A stretch of 64,000 nt of DNA from Paenochrobactrum glaciei. GTDB lineage: Bacteria > Pseudomonadota > Alphaproteobacteria > Rhizobiales > Rhizobiaceae. Shown here piece by piece: positions 51,259 through 60,752 of this stretch; the stretch's first letter is position 1; every line of letters starts with the position of its first letter. Location: positions 186,001-250,000 of the forward strand of contig NZ_BAAADE010000001.1 in NCBI RefSeq assembly GCF_039522165.1. Direction: 5' to 3'. The notes under the pieces were generated by a model. That model did not search any database, was not told the DNA's origin, and saw nothing but the letters and a program-made list of their open reading frames with translations. The translations under genes were made by a program, and so were the position numbers.

Positions 51259-52467
51259 ATGCGATTGATAGAATGGTATATCCTTCGCCGTGTTGCGATT
51301 ATGTTTCTAGCGGTGCTCGGCTCTACCGTCGGCATCACTTGGATCGTACAGATTTTGAAGCGTATCGATTTTTTGACCACCAGTGGCCAATCGCTCACTG
51401 CAATTCTTAAGTTCAGCTCACTTTTGTTGCCAGCAGCCATTCCGATTGTGCTGCCATTTGCGCTGATCATTGCGATCACCCAAACACTTTCGACCATGAA
51501 TCAGGATTCGGAGCTCGTTGTTATCAACGCATCCGGCGCATCACGTGCAGCCGTTGTCCGCCCTATTCTACTTCTGGCGCTTGCTGTTTCTATGTCGTCT
51601 TTTGTGATCTCCAATTTTATTGATCCATATTCGCGTATGAATATGCGGACGATGCTTGAGACCGCAGGCTCCGACATGCTCAATGTGATCATTCAGGAAG
51701 GCACCTTCCGCAAAGTCAGCGACAACCTCTATGTGCAAATTGCCGAACGCAAGCCGGATGGCGGCATTGGCGGTTTGTTTATCGCTGACAGCCGCGATCC
51801 GCAGATTGATCTGATTTATTATGCGGCAGATGGCGTGATTGCCAATAATGGCACCCAAGATCTTATCCTGATGAAGCAAGGTGAAGTGCAACGCCGCGAC
51901 GTTCAAACCGGCAATGTTTCAATTATCAAATTTGATTCTTATTCTTTTGATCTCAGCCAGTTCAGTGAAGGTGGCGGCGATGTAAGCTATTATGCCAAAG
52001 ATCGCCCACTAACCTATCTGCTCAATCCGGATCCGAATGATCCATCGGTACAGACACGTCCTCTTTCCTATAAAGCGGAACTGCACAGCCGTTTTACCAA
52101 ATGGCTCTACCCGATGGTTTTTGCCTTTATTGCTTTGGTATTTGCAGGCGATTCACGCTCGCATCGTGAAGCGCGGGTTTCCGCATCTTTCTCAGCCATT
52201 ACTCTGGCACTTGTCGTCTATTGGATTGGCTATTATTTCACTGAAGGCGCTTCCAAAGAAGCTGGTTACATCAAATTCACCTATATTGTGCCGATCGCTT
52301 CGATGCTGATCTGCGCCTATTTGCTGATTAGTGGCCGCAGACTTGGTCTGCCGGACAATATTGCCAAGCCGCTCAATGCGTTTTTCAGTAAAATATGGGC
52401 AGTGATCCAAAATATCCGTTCACGTCTCGACGGCACTGCTAAGTATAAAAACGGAGGCGCACGATGA
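51259..52467 (+). CDS. lptF: LPS export ABC transporter permease LptF
   Basis: 402 residues. LptF pairs with LptG and the LptB ATPase to lift LPS from the inner membrane onto the Lpt bridge. It begins MRLIEWYILRRVAIMF. Six helices in two groups of three (about 12-35, 55-80, 95-118, and 275-370) flank a periplasmic beta-jellyroll domain. The stop overlaps lptG by four bases; GGAGG precedes lptG. First gene of an envelope assembly operon. Confidence 0.94.
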   Translation: MRLIEWYILRRVAIMFLAVLGSTVGITWIVQILKRIDFLTTSGQSLTAILKFSSLLLPAAIPIVLPFALIIAITQTLSTMNQDSELVVINASGASRAAVVRPILLLALAVSMSSFVISNFIDPYSRMNMRTMLETAGSDMLNVIIQEGTFRKVSDNLYVQIAERKPDGGIGGLFIADSRDPQIDLIYYAADGVIANNGTQDLILMKQGEVQRRDVQTGNVSIIKFDSYSFDLSQFSEGGGDVSYYAKDRPLTYLLNPDPNDPSVQTRPLSYKAELHSRFTKWLYPMVFAFIALVFAGDSRSHREARVSASFSAITLALVVYWIGYYFTEGASKEAGYIKFTYIVPIASMLICAYLLISGRRLGLPDNIAKPLNAFFSKIWAVIQNIRSRLDGTAKYKNGGAR

Positions 52468-53552
52468 TTGGTTGGACGCTCGCCCGCTATTTCTTCATGC
52501 GCTATGTTCGTATTACCTGCTATTTTTTGCTGGGTATTTTTGCGCTGGCTCTGTTGTTGGATTTTACTGAAAATGCCAATCGCATGTCGAGCCTGCCAAA
52601 TTACTCTGTCATGCAAGCTTTCGTGGTGTCTGCATTGCGCATCCCGTTTTTGATGCAGCAGATGATTCCGTTTGTCGCTTTATTTTCTGCAATGGCGACA
52701 CTCATCTCCCTGAACAGACGCTATGAACTGGTCGTAGCTCGTTCGGTCGGTGTTTCTGCATGGCAGTTCTTATTGCCTGCATGCTTTGGCGCATTTCTTT
52801 TCGGCTTAGGCACGATTTTCATCGTTAATCCGCTTTCAGCCTATGGTTTTAACAAGGCGGAAGAAATGGCTGCGTCTTGGAAAACCGGCAAAGTTACCGC
52901 CGTTTCGGCACTGCGCGATCCATGGCTGCGCCAGAAAACCGATGAAGGTGAAACCATTATCGGCGCCAAATCCATCCTCAATCAGGGTGCAACTTTGGCC
53001 GACGCCACTTTCATTACCTTTAATAATGACAAGAGCATTAAAGAACGTTTTGATGCCCGTCAGGCAGATCTCAAGCCTGGTTTCTGGCAACTGACGGATG
53101 TTACAAGATTTGCGCTGGCTGAAGAGCCTGTTCAATATAAATCAATCGAGATACCGACACAGCTGCGCCCTGAATTTGTTCAGGAAAAGCTGGCCTCACC
53201 TGAAACGATTCCTTTTTTCCAACTTCCCCACACAATTAAAGTGGCCCGTTCATTTGGCTATTCAGCCAATGCTTTTGACATGCAATTCCAGTCTTTGCTG
53301 GCTTTACCAGCACTTTTGATGGCAATGACTTTGATTGCAGCAACGGTTTCCCTCAAATTTGTGCGTTTTGGGCAGTCCGGAACGATGATTCTGGGTGGCG
53401 TGATGGCTGGCTTCGTGCTTTATGTGGTTACGGTTTTAGTAAAGGCGTTCGGTGATGCCGGATTCGTGCCGCCTTTTGTGGCAGCATGGGTACCGGTTGT
53501 TATCGCTACATTTTTCGGGGTCTCCTTTTTGTTGCATAAGGAGGATGGTTAG
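52464..53552 (+). CDS. lptG: LPS export ABC transporter permease LptG
   Basis: 362 residues, same fold as LptF with a helix-trio, periplasmic domain, helix-trio layout. LARYFFMRYVRIT opens it, ELVVARSVGVSAWQF is the cytosolic coupling-helix region that contacts LptB, and the C-terminal helices carry FGQSGTMILGGVMAGFVLY. Its TAG overlaps the GTG start of lptD by one base, with AAGGAGG ahead of that start inside the lptG end. Confidence 0.93.
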   Translation: MIGWTLARYFFMRYVRITCYFLLGIFALALLLDFTENANRMSSLPNYSVMQAFVVSALRIPFLMQQMIPFVALFSAMATLISLNRRYELVVARSVGVSAWQFLLPACFGAFLFGLGTIFIVNPLSAYGFNKAEEMAASWKTGKVTAVSALRDPWLRQKTDEGETIIGAKSILNQGATLADATFITFNNDKSIKERFDARQADLKPGFWQLTDVTRFALAEEPVQYKSIEIPTQLRPEFVQEKLASPETIPFFQLPHTIKVARSFGYSANAFDMQFQSLLALPALLMAMTLIAATVSLKFVRFGQSGTMILGGVMAGFVLYVVTVLVKAFGDAGFVPPFVAAWVPVVIATFFGVSFLLHKEDG

Positions 53553-55927
53553 TGGGTTTGAGTAAAGCACGCTTGATTTTGCCAAATATATTCTCTCAGC
53601 TCGTTCGCGGGACTGCTATTGCGTGCTTATTAAGCATTGTGCCTATGGCTGCGACCACTTCCCCCGTTTTGGCACAAGATACATTAGGAGACAGTTTCAA
53701 AACCGATCCCAATGCACGCATGCTTTTGCAGGCAGATGAACTTGTTTATGATCGCGACGTGCAAACTGTCGTGGCGCAAGGTGCTGTGCAAATCGAATAT
53801 GACGGCAACCGCCTTGTTGCTGATAAGGTGACCTATAACCGTCAAACCAATCGTATGACCGCATCCGGCAATGTACAGGTCGTCGAAAAAGACGGGAATA
53901 CTATTTATACCGATGAAATGGATGTCACGGATGATTTCCGCGACGGCTTTGTAAATGGCCTGCGCGTTGAGACCACCGATGACACACGCTTTGTCGCTGA
54001 AAGTGCTGAACGCAGCGGTGGTGAGATCACGACCTTCAATAATGGCGTTTATACTGCATGTCAGGCATGCACTAAAAATCCTGACAAGCCGGTTCTCTGG
54101 CAGATTAAAGCCCGTAAAATTATCTGGAATGGTGCCCGCAAAACAGTTCGCTTTGAACGCGGTCAGTTCGAACTTTTCGGTATGCCGATTGCTTTCTTGC
54201 CAGCCTTTGAAATGGCTGACCCAAGTGTAAAGCGTAAAAGCGGTTTCTTGTTTCCGGGCTTTGCCTATAAAGACAAGCTTGGTTTTGGTGTTAAAGCATC
54301 CTATTTTTGGAATTTGGCACCCAATTACGATCTAACCGTTTCAACAACTGGCTATACCAAGCAGGGTTTCTTAACAGAAGCTGAGTGGCGCCATCGCCTT
54401 GAAAGCGGTAGCTATAATTTACGTATTGCCGGTATTCATCAGCTAAAATCTGGTGAATTTAATGCCGATACAATCGATTCCGATAATAAAAACCGTGGCA
54501 TGATTGCCTCTAAAGGTGATTTTGAAATCAACTCCCGCTGGAAATACGGCTGGGATGTGATGGCGCAAAGCGATAAAAACTTCAGTCGTACATATGATAT
54601 TGAAGGCTATTCATCGTCAACGCAGACTTCGAAAATCTACCTCACTGGTCTTGGTGAACGTAGTCATCTGGATCTGAACTTCTATCGCTTTAACGTGCAA
54701 GAAGATATTCTATCTTCAAAACCGAATGAAGTATCATCCAAGCAGCCTTGGGTTTTCCCGAGCCTTGATCATTTATACATAGCGCCCGATGCCGTTTATG
54801 GCGGTGAACTCAGCATCACCAATAATTTGCAGATTCTTTATCGTAAAAACCAATATGATAATGAAAAAACATCTGGCAATAATCAAATACACTCTGGCGA
54901 CGCTAATTACCGCGTACCAGGTGCAAGCGGCACCAATGCACGTTTCACATCGGAAGCGGAATGGAAGCGGAGTATTATCACACCACAAGGTCTTGTGATT
55001 ACACCAATTCTGGCGTTACGTGGTGATGCAATCGGCGTGAACAGCAACTCAATTGAGGTTACACGCTCCGAAGCGTTCCGTGCGATGGCAACGGCTGGTA
55101 TGGAAGTGCGCTGGCCGATCCTTTTCTCGTCCACCAGCAGCACGCACATTATTGAGCCGACCGCACAGATTTTTGTACGCAATAACGAAACTTATGCCGG
55201 TGAAATGCCGAATGAAGATGCGCAAAGCTTTGTTTTTGACGCAACCAACCTCTTCGCACGCGATAAGTTTTCTGGTTACGACCGCGTTGAAGGCGGTACA
55301 CGTGCCAATCTTGGTCTTCGTTATTCAGGTAACCTGAACAATGGCTGGGGTGTTTACGCTCTTGCAGGTCAATCCTTCCATTTAGGTGGCCGCAATTCAT
55401 TTGCCAGCGATGATTTTGTCAACGTTGGCGCAGAATCAGGTCTACAGAATAGAAGCTCTGATTATGTAGCAATGCTCGGCATCTCAAATAATGAAGGGTT
55501 CAGCCTCGCAACACGTGGTCGTTTTGATCGCAAGGATTTCTCATTACAACGCGGTGAGATCGAAGCCCAACAAAGCTGGTCACGCCTCACTGTAAGTGCG
55601 CGTTATGCCTATATCGCGGCACAGCCTACTTATGGTTACAGTGATGAGCGCCAAGAACTGTCATTTGGTGCATCAGCCAAGCTCAATGACAACTGGCGTG
55701 TATTCGGCGGCAGCACCTATGAGCTGGTTTCCAATACATTAGTTCGAGCATCGGCTGGCCTTGCCTATGATGACGAGTGCTTCAGCTACTCAATGACTTA
55801 TAACCAGACCCGAAATGCACCACCAAGTACGGTTACCAAGCCTAATCATAGTATTGGTTTCAATATCACCTTCCGTACATTGGGCGATTTCGGAAGCGCC
55901 AGTAGTTTAGCTAAGGGCTCATTATAA
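53552..55927 (+). CDS. lptD: LPS-assembly protein LptD (outer membrane)
   Basis: 791 residues from GTG 53552, with AAGGAGG seven bases upstream. Signal peptide of about 45 residues ends VLAQD. Then an OstA/LptA-like domain (about 60-200; LLQADELVYDRDVQTVVAQGAVQIEYDG, MTASGNVQV) and the C-terminal barrel that inserts LPS, ending in an aromatic-rich strand. A TACQACTKNP Cys pair (near 170) and ECFSY Cys near 745 could be disulfide sites. Together with LptE (not seen) it completes LPS export. Confidence 0.95.
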   Translation: MGLSKARLILPNIFSQLVRGTAIACLLSIVPMAATTSPVLAQDTLGDSFKTDPNARMLLQADELVYDRDVQTVVAQGAVQIEYDGNRLVADKVTYNRQTNRMTASGNVQVVEKDGNTIYTDEMDVTDDFRDGFVNGLRVETTDDTRFVAESAERSGGEITTFNNGVYTACQACTKNPDKPVLWQIKARKIIWNGARKTVRFERGQFELFGMPIAFLPAFEMADPSVKRKSGFLFPGFAYKDKLGFGVKASYFWNLAPNYDLTVSTTGYTKQGFLTEAEWRHRLESGSYNLRIAGIHQLKSGEFNADTIDSDNKNRGMIASKGDFEINSRWKYGWDVMAQSDKNFSRTYDIEGYSSSTQTSKIYLTGLGERSHLDLNFYRFNVQEDILSSKPNEVSSKQPWVFPSLDHLYIAPDAVYGGELSITNNLQILYRKNQYDNEKTSGNNQIHSGDANYRVPGASGTNARFTSEAEWKRSIITPQGLVITPILALRGDAIGVNSNSIEVTRSEAFRAMATAGMEVRWPILFSSTSSTHIIEPTAQIFVRNNETYAGEMPNEDAQSFVFDATNLFARDKFSGYDRVEGGTRANLGLRYSGNLNNGWGVYALAGQSFHLGGRNSFASDDFVNVGAESGLQNRSSDYVAMLGISNNEGFSLATRGRFDRKDFSLQRGEIEAQQSWSRLTVSARYAYIAAQPTYGYSDERQELSFGASAKLNDNWRVFGGSTYELVSNTLVRASAGLAYDDECFSYSMTYNQTRNAPPSTVTKPNHSIGFNITFRTLGDFGSASSLAKGSL

Positions 55928-56094
55928 TTTAAATAATGGGCTCACAGCTATCTTTGATCTTTTGGCGGTTAGATTACTCGGACGTCATTGTTTTGCCGCA
56001 TGGGTTTGACTATAAAGTAACCAAAATTTGATCCAGTGAGTGCTGAAATATATCTAGCCGTTGTAAAAACAGCGTAAGACCCGGGAAATATGTT

Positions 56095-57060
56095 ATGATT
56101 TTTAAGCAGCCAATAATTGCATCTTTCTTCAGCGCAGCGCTCTGCCTGACTGCTGTTGGCGCCTTAACTGCACCTCAACCGGCTTTTGCTGCTGCTAGCG
56201 GCACTGAAGTTAAAGTTATTGTAAACAATAACCCGATTACCTCCGGCGACATTCAAAAACGCGCGGCCTTTTTAAAAGTTCAGGGCAAAAAAGGTAATCT
56301 TACCAGTCAGGCTCGCGCAGAACTGACCGATGAAATGCTGAAACGCGTAGAAATGAAAACACGCGGCATCAATATTTCGAAGCAGGAAATTGATGCAGCT
56401 TACGCTAATTTTGCATCCAATAACCGGATGAGCGTTCAGCAGATGAACCAGATGATGAATCAAGCTGGTATCACACCTGAACATTTCAAAACCTATATCA
56501 TGGTGCAGATGGGCTGGGGACGTCTCATCAGTTCCCGCTTCCGTGAAGAAGGCATCATTTCCGAATCGGATGCCGTACAGCGTATGCTAAAAGATGGTGG
56601 CCGCAAGCCAGTTGCGACCGAATATCACCTCCAACAGGTTATTTTCGTTGTTCCAGCCGCTAAACGTTCACCTGCTTTAATGGCCAAACGCCGTCAGGAC
56701 GCAAACACTTTGCGTTCGCGTTTTAACAGCTGTGACACGACACGCAGCCAAGCCAAAGGTATGCTTGATGTAACTGTGCGTGACCTTGGCCGCATTCTCG
56801 AACCGCAATTGCCGGGTGAATGGGAAAAAGACATCAAAGGCACCTCTGTCGGCAGCACCACAAAGCCACATGACACTGAAAAAGGCGTTGAGTTTCTGGC
56901 AGTCTGCGCGACACGTAAAGTATCGGATGACCGCGTAGCACAGATGGTTTTCTCCCTTGAAGGCACTCAAACGGCCAAAGGACAAGAAGAAAAAGCTGAA
57001 CAGCTCAGCAAGCAATATCTGGACGAGCTGCGCAAAAAAGGCCGTATCGTCAATCGGTAA
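56095..57060 (+). CDS. SurA-like periplasmic chaperone / peptidyl-prolyl isomerase
   Basis: 321 residues. Signal peptide of about 32 residues (PAFAAAS). The SurA N-terminal domain is seen in KVIVNNNPITSGDIQKRAAFLK and LTDEMLKRVEMKTRGINISKQEID; a single parvulin-like region (about 180-290; YHLQQVIFVVP, DLGRILEPQLPGEWEKDIKG) follows. E. coli SurA has two parvulin domains and about 430 residues, so this is the short alphaproteobacterial type. It likely escorts outer-membrane proteins such as LptD. It sits 167 bases after lptD, possibly in the same operon. Confidence 0.85.
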   Translation: MIFKQPIIASFFSAALCLTAVGALTAPQPAFAAASGTEVKVIVNNNPITSGDIQKRAAFLKVQGKKGNLTSQARAELTDEMLKRVEMKTRGINISKQEIDAAYANFASNNRMSVQQMNQMMNQAGITPEHFKTYIMVQMGWGRLISSRFREEGIISESDAVQRMLKDGGRKPVATEYHLQQVIFVVPAAKRSPALMAKRRQDANTLRSRFNSCDTTRSQAKGMLDVTVRDLGRILEPQLPGEWEKDIKGTSVGSTTKPHDTEKGVEFLAVCATRKVSDDRVAQMVFSLEGTQTAKGQEEKAEQLSKQYLDELRKKGRIVNR

Positions 57061-57115
57061 TGGCTTTTCGCGTATTTGATACTTTTACGCAGACAATTTT
57101 GTAATTCCTTATTTG

Positions 57116-57151
57116 CTGCCATTTCAGCTTTTCATTAAGCTGAAATGGCAG
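57116..57151 (+). repeat. 15-bp perfect inverted repeat before pdxA
   Basis: CTGCCATTTCAGCTT (57116-57130), six-base loop, AAGCTGAAATGGCAG (57137-57151). It covers an upstream ATG (57145) that would otherwise extend pdxA, supporting a start at 57175. No T-run follows; it may be a transcript-end or processing hairpin between the surA-like gene and pdxA. Confidence 0.7.
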
Positions 57152-57174
57152 TCGCATTTAATAATGGTAGTAAA

Positions 57175-58188
57175 ATGAAAGTTTTAGCGCTCAGCATCGG
57201 TGATCCGTCCGGCATTGGCCCTGATCTTGCCTTGCTGCTTTGGTTACAGCGCCATCAGCTCAACGTACCGGAATTTCTCCTACTTGGAGATGTTGAACAA
57301 TTGCGCTTACGAGCCAAGCATTTGCAGCTGAATGTACCGATTGAAATTTCAAGTCCCGCATCTGCAAAGACAGATTTTCAACACTTTCTGCCAGTGCTAC
57401 CACTGCAAAACAAGCTGATTGAAAATATTGGCGCACCTTTAACAGAAAATGCAGCTGGTATTATTGAAGCCATTGAACTGGCCGTAAAGCTGACCTTGGA
57501 CGGGCAAACCTCAGCGGTGGTAACCTGCCCTATTTCCAAAAAGCCGCTTTATGATGCAGGCTTTGAACATCCCGGTCATACAGAGTTTTTAGCAAGTCTG
57601 GCATCACAACATCTCGGCCGGCCTGTCATGCCGGTGATGCTGCTTGCAGGCCCAGATTTGCGTGCTGTCCCAGTGACTATTCACATCCCCTTGCATGATG
57701 TGCCTCAACAGCTCACCACTCAACTGATTGAAGAAACTGTTATAATCACTGAGCGTGATTTACGCACACGTTTCGGTATTGGCAAACCACGCATTGCTGT
57801 CTCCGGTCTCAATCCGCATGCCGGTGAAAATGGTGCTTTAGGTCACGAAGACCAAACAGTTGTTTTACCTGCGATTGAAAATTTGCGTGCGCAAGGCATG
57901 GACATCAAAGGCCCGCTACCGGCTGACACTATGTTTCACGCCCGTGCCCGTCAAAATTACGATGTGGCGATCTGCATGTATCATGATCAGGCGCTTATTC
58001 CGGCTAAAGCGCTGGCATTTGATGAAAGTGTCAATGTCACGCTCGGCCTGCCATTTATTCGTACATCGCCAGATCACGGCACCGCATTTGAAATTGCAGG
58101 GCAAGGCATTGCCCGCCCCGACAGTCTGCTTGCCGCTTTGAAGCTGGCGCAGACTTTAAGCCTCCCAGCTTTGAAAGAACCCGCCTGA
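57175..58188 (+). CDS. pdxA: 4-hydroxythreonine-4-phosphate dehydrogenase
   Basis: 337 residues from ATG 57175. PdxA oxidises 4-phosphohydroxy-threonine in pyridoxal phosphate synthesis. Starts VLALSIGDPSGIGPDLAL; metal-binding His in HPGHTEFLA, GLNPHAGENGA and MYHDQALIPAKALAF; NVTLGLPFIRTSPDHGTAF near the end. The frame is open to 57145, but that ATG lies within a 15-bp hairpin stem. The stop overlaps rsmA start (TGATG). Confidence 0.94.
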   Translation: MKVLALSIGDPSGIGPDLALLLWLQRHQLNVPEFLLLGDVEQLRLRAKHLQLNVPIEISSPASAKTDFQHFLPVLPLQNKLIENIGAPLTENAAGIIEAIELAVKLTLDGQTSAVVTCPISKKPLYDAGFEHPGHTEFLASLASQHLGRPVMPVMLLAGPDLRAVPVTIHIPLHDVPQQLTTQLIEETVIITERDLRTRFGIGKPRIAVSGLNPHAGENGALGHEDQTVVLPAIENLRAQGMDIKGPLPADTMFHARARQNYDVAICMYHDQALIPAKALAFDESVNVTLGLPFIRTSPDHGTAFEIAGQGIARPDSLLAALKLAQTLSLPALKEPA

Positions 58189-59015
58189 TGAGCATTGATA
58201 ATCTGCCGCCATTACGCCAAGTGCTTGAACAATATGATCTGATGCCTAAAAAATCTTTAGGCCAGAATTTTTTGTTCGACCTCAATCTGACATCCAAAAT
58301 TGCCCGTCAGGCAGGCATTCTACAAAATCAGCCGGTGATTGAAGTCGGGCCCGGCCCCGGTGGTTTGACCCGTGCGCTGCTGGCTCAAGGCGCATTGGTA
58401 ACGGCAATTGAACGCGATGAACGCTGCCTGCCGGCACTGGCCGAAATTGAAAGCCACTATCCAGGTCGGTTGAAAGTGATTTCCGGCGATGCGCTGGAGC
58501 AGGATTTTCAAGCACTTTTTCCTGACGGTAACAAGCCGCGCATTGTCGCCAACCTGCCATATAATGTCGGCACGCAATTGCTGATTAACTGGCTATTAAG
58601 CGAGCCTTGGCCGCCCTATTATCAGTCAATGACCCTGATGTTCCAACGTGAAGTGGCTGAACGTATTGTTGCCGCACCCAATACCGACCACTATGGCCGT
58701 CTGGCTGTGCTTGCTGGCTGGCGCACACAATCACGCATTGCCTTTGATGTGCCGCCACAGGCTTTCACACCCCCGCCAAAAGTAATGTCTTCGGTAGTGC
58801 ATATCACACCGCTCGATAATCCTATGCCATGTGATGCGCAAAAGCTTGGTCGCATTACACAAGCCGCATTCGGCCAGCGCCGCAAAATGCTGCGTCAAAG
58901 CCTCAAGCCCGTCAATGGTGCCAAGCTGTTGGAAGTTACCGGCATTGACGGCACAAGGCGCGCAGAAACATTAAGCATCGAAGAGTTTGTAGCGCTTGCC
59001 AATGCTCTTGACTGA
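58188..59015 (+). CDS. rsmA: 16S rRNA dimethyladenosine transferase (A1518/A1519)
   Basis: 275 residues. RsmA/KsgA dimethylates the two adenines at the 3' end of 16S rRNA, a late step of 30S maturation. PKKSLGQNFLFDLN opens it, SAM motif EVGPGPGGLTRALL, catalytic ANLPYNVGTQLL, and the C-terminal helical domain with FGQRRKMLRQSLK. Coupled to pdxA by a one-base overlap. A strong terminator follows. Confidence 0.97.
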   Translation: MSIDNLPPLRQVLEQYDLMPKKSLGQNFLFDLNLTSKIARQAGILQNQPVIEVGPGPGGLTRALLAQGALVTAIERDERCLPALAEIESHYPGRLKVISGDALEQDFQALFPDGNKPRIVANLPYNVGTQLLINWLLSEPWPPYYQSMTLMFQREVAERIVAAPNTDHYGRLAVLAGWRTQSRIAFDVPPQAFTPPPKVMSSVVHITPLDNPMPCDAQKLGRITQAAFGQRRKMLRQSLKPVNGAKLLEVTGIDGTRRAETLSIEEFVALANALD

Positions 59016-59022
59016 TAAATAC

Positions 59023-59055
59023 AAAAAACGCCGGAAATGACTTCCGGCGTTTTTT
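59023..59055. terminator. Terminator between rsmA and gmk
   Basis: Fourteen-bp arms AAAAAACGCCGGAA (59023-59036) and its complement (59042-59055), 5-base loop, with T-runs on both strands. It serves the convergent rsmA and gmk. Confidence 0.9.
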
Positions 59056-59066
59056 TATTTGAGTGC

Positions 59067-59729
59067 TTACTGAGCAGCTGTCTCATCCAGCAACTGATCG
59101 ACAAAATCGAACAATCCAGGACGGCGGTCACGGCGCAAACGCTCAGCCGTTACGATGGCTTTAACCGAGCTATATGAACGGTTCAGATCTTCATTGATGA
59201 CGATATAGTCGTATTTCGACCATTTCTGAATTTCCACACGCGCATTGTGCAGGCGTGTCTCAATCACTTCCACACTATCTTCCGCACGGCGATGCAAGCG
59301 CGATTGCAGCTCTTTCATTGATGGCGGCAGCACAAAAATGGAAACCACGTCAGCCGGCATTTTTGCCTGCAGCTGGTCTGCCCCCTGCCAATCAATGTCA
59401 AACAGCATATCCTGACCATCAGCCAGTGCATCTTCTGCGGTCGCACGCAAAGTGCCGTAGAAATTGCCATGCACTTCTGCATATTCAATCAATGCATCGC
59501 TATCACGCAAGCGCTCAAACTCGGCCACAGAAATGAAGTGATAATGCACACCTTCCACTTCGCTCGGGCGGCGAGCACGGGTGGTGACACTGACAGAAAG
59601 AGACAAATCCATCTCTCTGTCTTCCAATAATAATCTTGCAATGCTGGATTTTCCTGCACCGGAAGGCGAGGAAACCACCAGCATAAGCCCGCGACGGGCA
59701 ACGCCATGTTCAGCTGAAGAGATGGCCAT
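59067..59729 (-). CDS. gmk: Guanylate kinase
   Basis: 220 residues. Phosphorylates GMP to GDP. P-loop SSPSGAGKSS at about 20-29; SVTTRARRPSEVEGVHYHFIS binds GMP; FDIDWQGADQLQ and FVLPPSMKELQSRLHRR are the lid and Walker B regions. Last gene of the fabF-mltG-yicC-gmk series; the preceding yicC stop is five bases away, so it is cotranscribed with yicC. Confidence 0.97.
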   Translation of the reverse strand: MAISSAEHGVARRGLMLVVSSPSGAGKSSIARLLLEDREMDLSLSVSVTTRARRPSEVEGVHYHFISVAEFERLRDSDALIEYAEVHGNFYGTLRATAEDALADGQDMLFDIDWQGADQLQAKMPADVVSIFVLPPSMKELQSRLHRRAEDSVEVIETRLHNARVEIQKWSKYDYIVINEDLNRSYSSVKAIVTAERLRRDRRPGLFDFVDQLLDETAAQ

Positions 59730-59734
59730 ATGAG

Positions 59735-60634
59735 TTACTCCAGATTCTGTATCTGTTCGCGAAACTGATCAACGGCCGCTTTAAGTTCCAGTCCGATGGC
59801 TGTAATTGTTGCTGCATTGGATTTCGCGCAAAGTGTGTTGGCTTCACGGTTAAATTCTTGCGACAGAAAATCGAGTTTGCGCCCGATTGCACCGCCGTGT
59901 TGTAATAATTTTCTGGCAGATGCCACATGTGTGTCCAATCTGTCCAGTTCTTCTTGTATGTCCGCTTTGGTTGCAAGATAGGCGGCTTCTGCGTGGAGCT
60001 TGTCTTTATCAAGTGCCTGTGACGCATCCAGCAATAAAGCTACTTGTGCGCTAAGGCGTGCTTTGATTGCCTCAACACCACGCGCCGGATCATGGCGCGC
60101 TTTTTCTGTCAAAGTGGCAATCTCTTCAACATGTTTTTCAAAAATACGTTTAAGCGCTGCGCCTTCCAGCTCACGCGCTTCCTGCAACTGCTGCAAGAGT
60201 GAGCCCAAGCCATCCATAACACCCGCTTTAAGCGCTGCCTGATCTTCTTCCGAGACGGTATCTTGTGGCTGATCCAACACGCCGCGAAGCGCAAATAAAC
60301 CATCAAGAGTTAACGGTGCCACGCCAAAACGTGTCTGCAATTCCTGCGATGCGTTGAGAAGCTTTTCGATCAAAGCATGATTGAGCAATACTTCACGGCC
60401 TTCACTATTTTGCTCAACATTGAGCGAAACCTGCATATTGCCGCGGGTAAAGCTCTTGGCTACCAGTCCGCGAATATTATGCTCAAGCGCTTCAAAGCCT
60501 TGCGGCAGGCGCAAGCGCACATCAAGCCCTTTACCATTTACCGAGCGTACTTCCCATGTGAAATGCGTAACAACTTCACCATTTTGATGCGTTCCGCTGT
60601 AACGGGCAAACCCCGTCATGCTTTGCAATGTCAT
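59735..60634 (-). CDS. YicC family endoribonuclease-type protein
   Basis: 299 residues from ATG 60634; the open frame goes on to 60724 with unlike residues. TLQSMTGFARYSG at the start, EVRSVNGKGLDVRLRLPQGFE, the internal helices, and the C-terminal GRKLDFLSQEFNREANTLCAKSNA with conserved Glu and Arg define YicC/YloC (DUF1732 end). E. coli YicC is an RNase that takes part in sRNA decay. It is five bases ahead of gmk, the usual pairing. Confidence 0.92.
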   Translation of the reverse strand: MTLQSMTGFARYSGTHQNGEVVTHFTWEVRSVNGKGLDVRLRLPQGFEALEHNIRGLVAKSFTRGNMQVSLNVEQNSEGREVLLNHALIEKLLNASQELQTRFGVAPLTLDGLFALRGVLDQPQDTVSEEDQAALKAGVMDGLGSLLQQLQEARELEGAALKRIFEKHVEEIATLTEKARHDPARGVEAIKARLSAQVALLLDASQALDKDKLHAEAAYLATKADIQEELDRLDTHVASARKLLQHGGAIGRKLDFLSQEFNREANTLCAKSNAATITAIGLELKAAVDQFREQIQNLE

Positions 60635-60752
60635 GAGACGCGACCTTTGGCATGAGAGTCCGGTTTCTAAATCGAGAAAAACCGGAAATAAAAGTGAGTG
60701 AAACGGACAATATGCCCGTTTCACTCGATGATTAAACCTGTTTTACCAGTAT

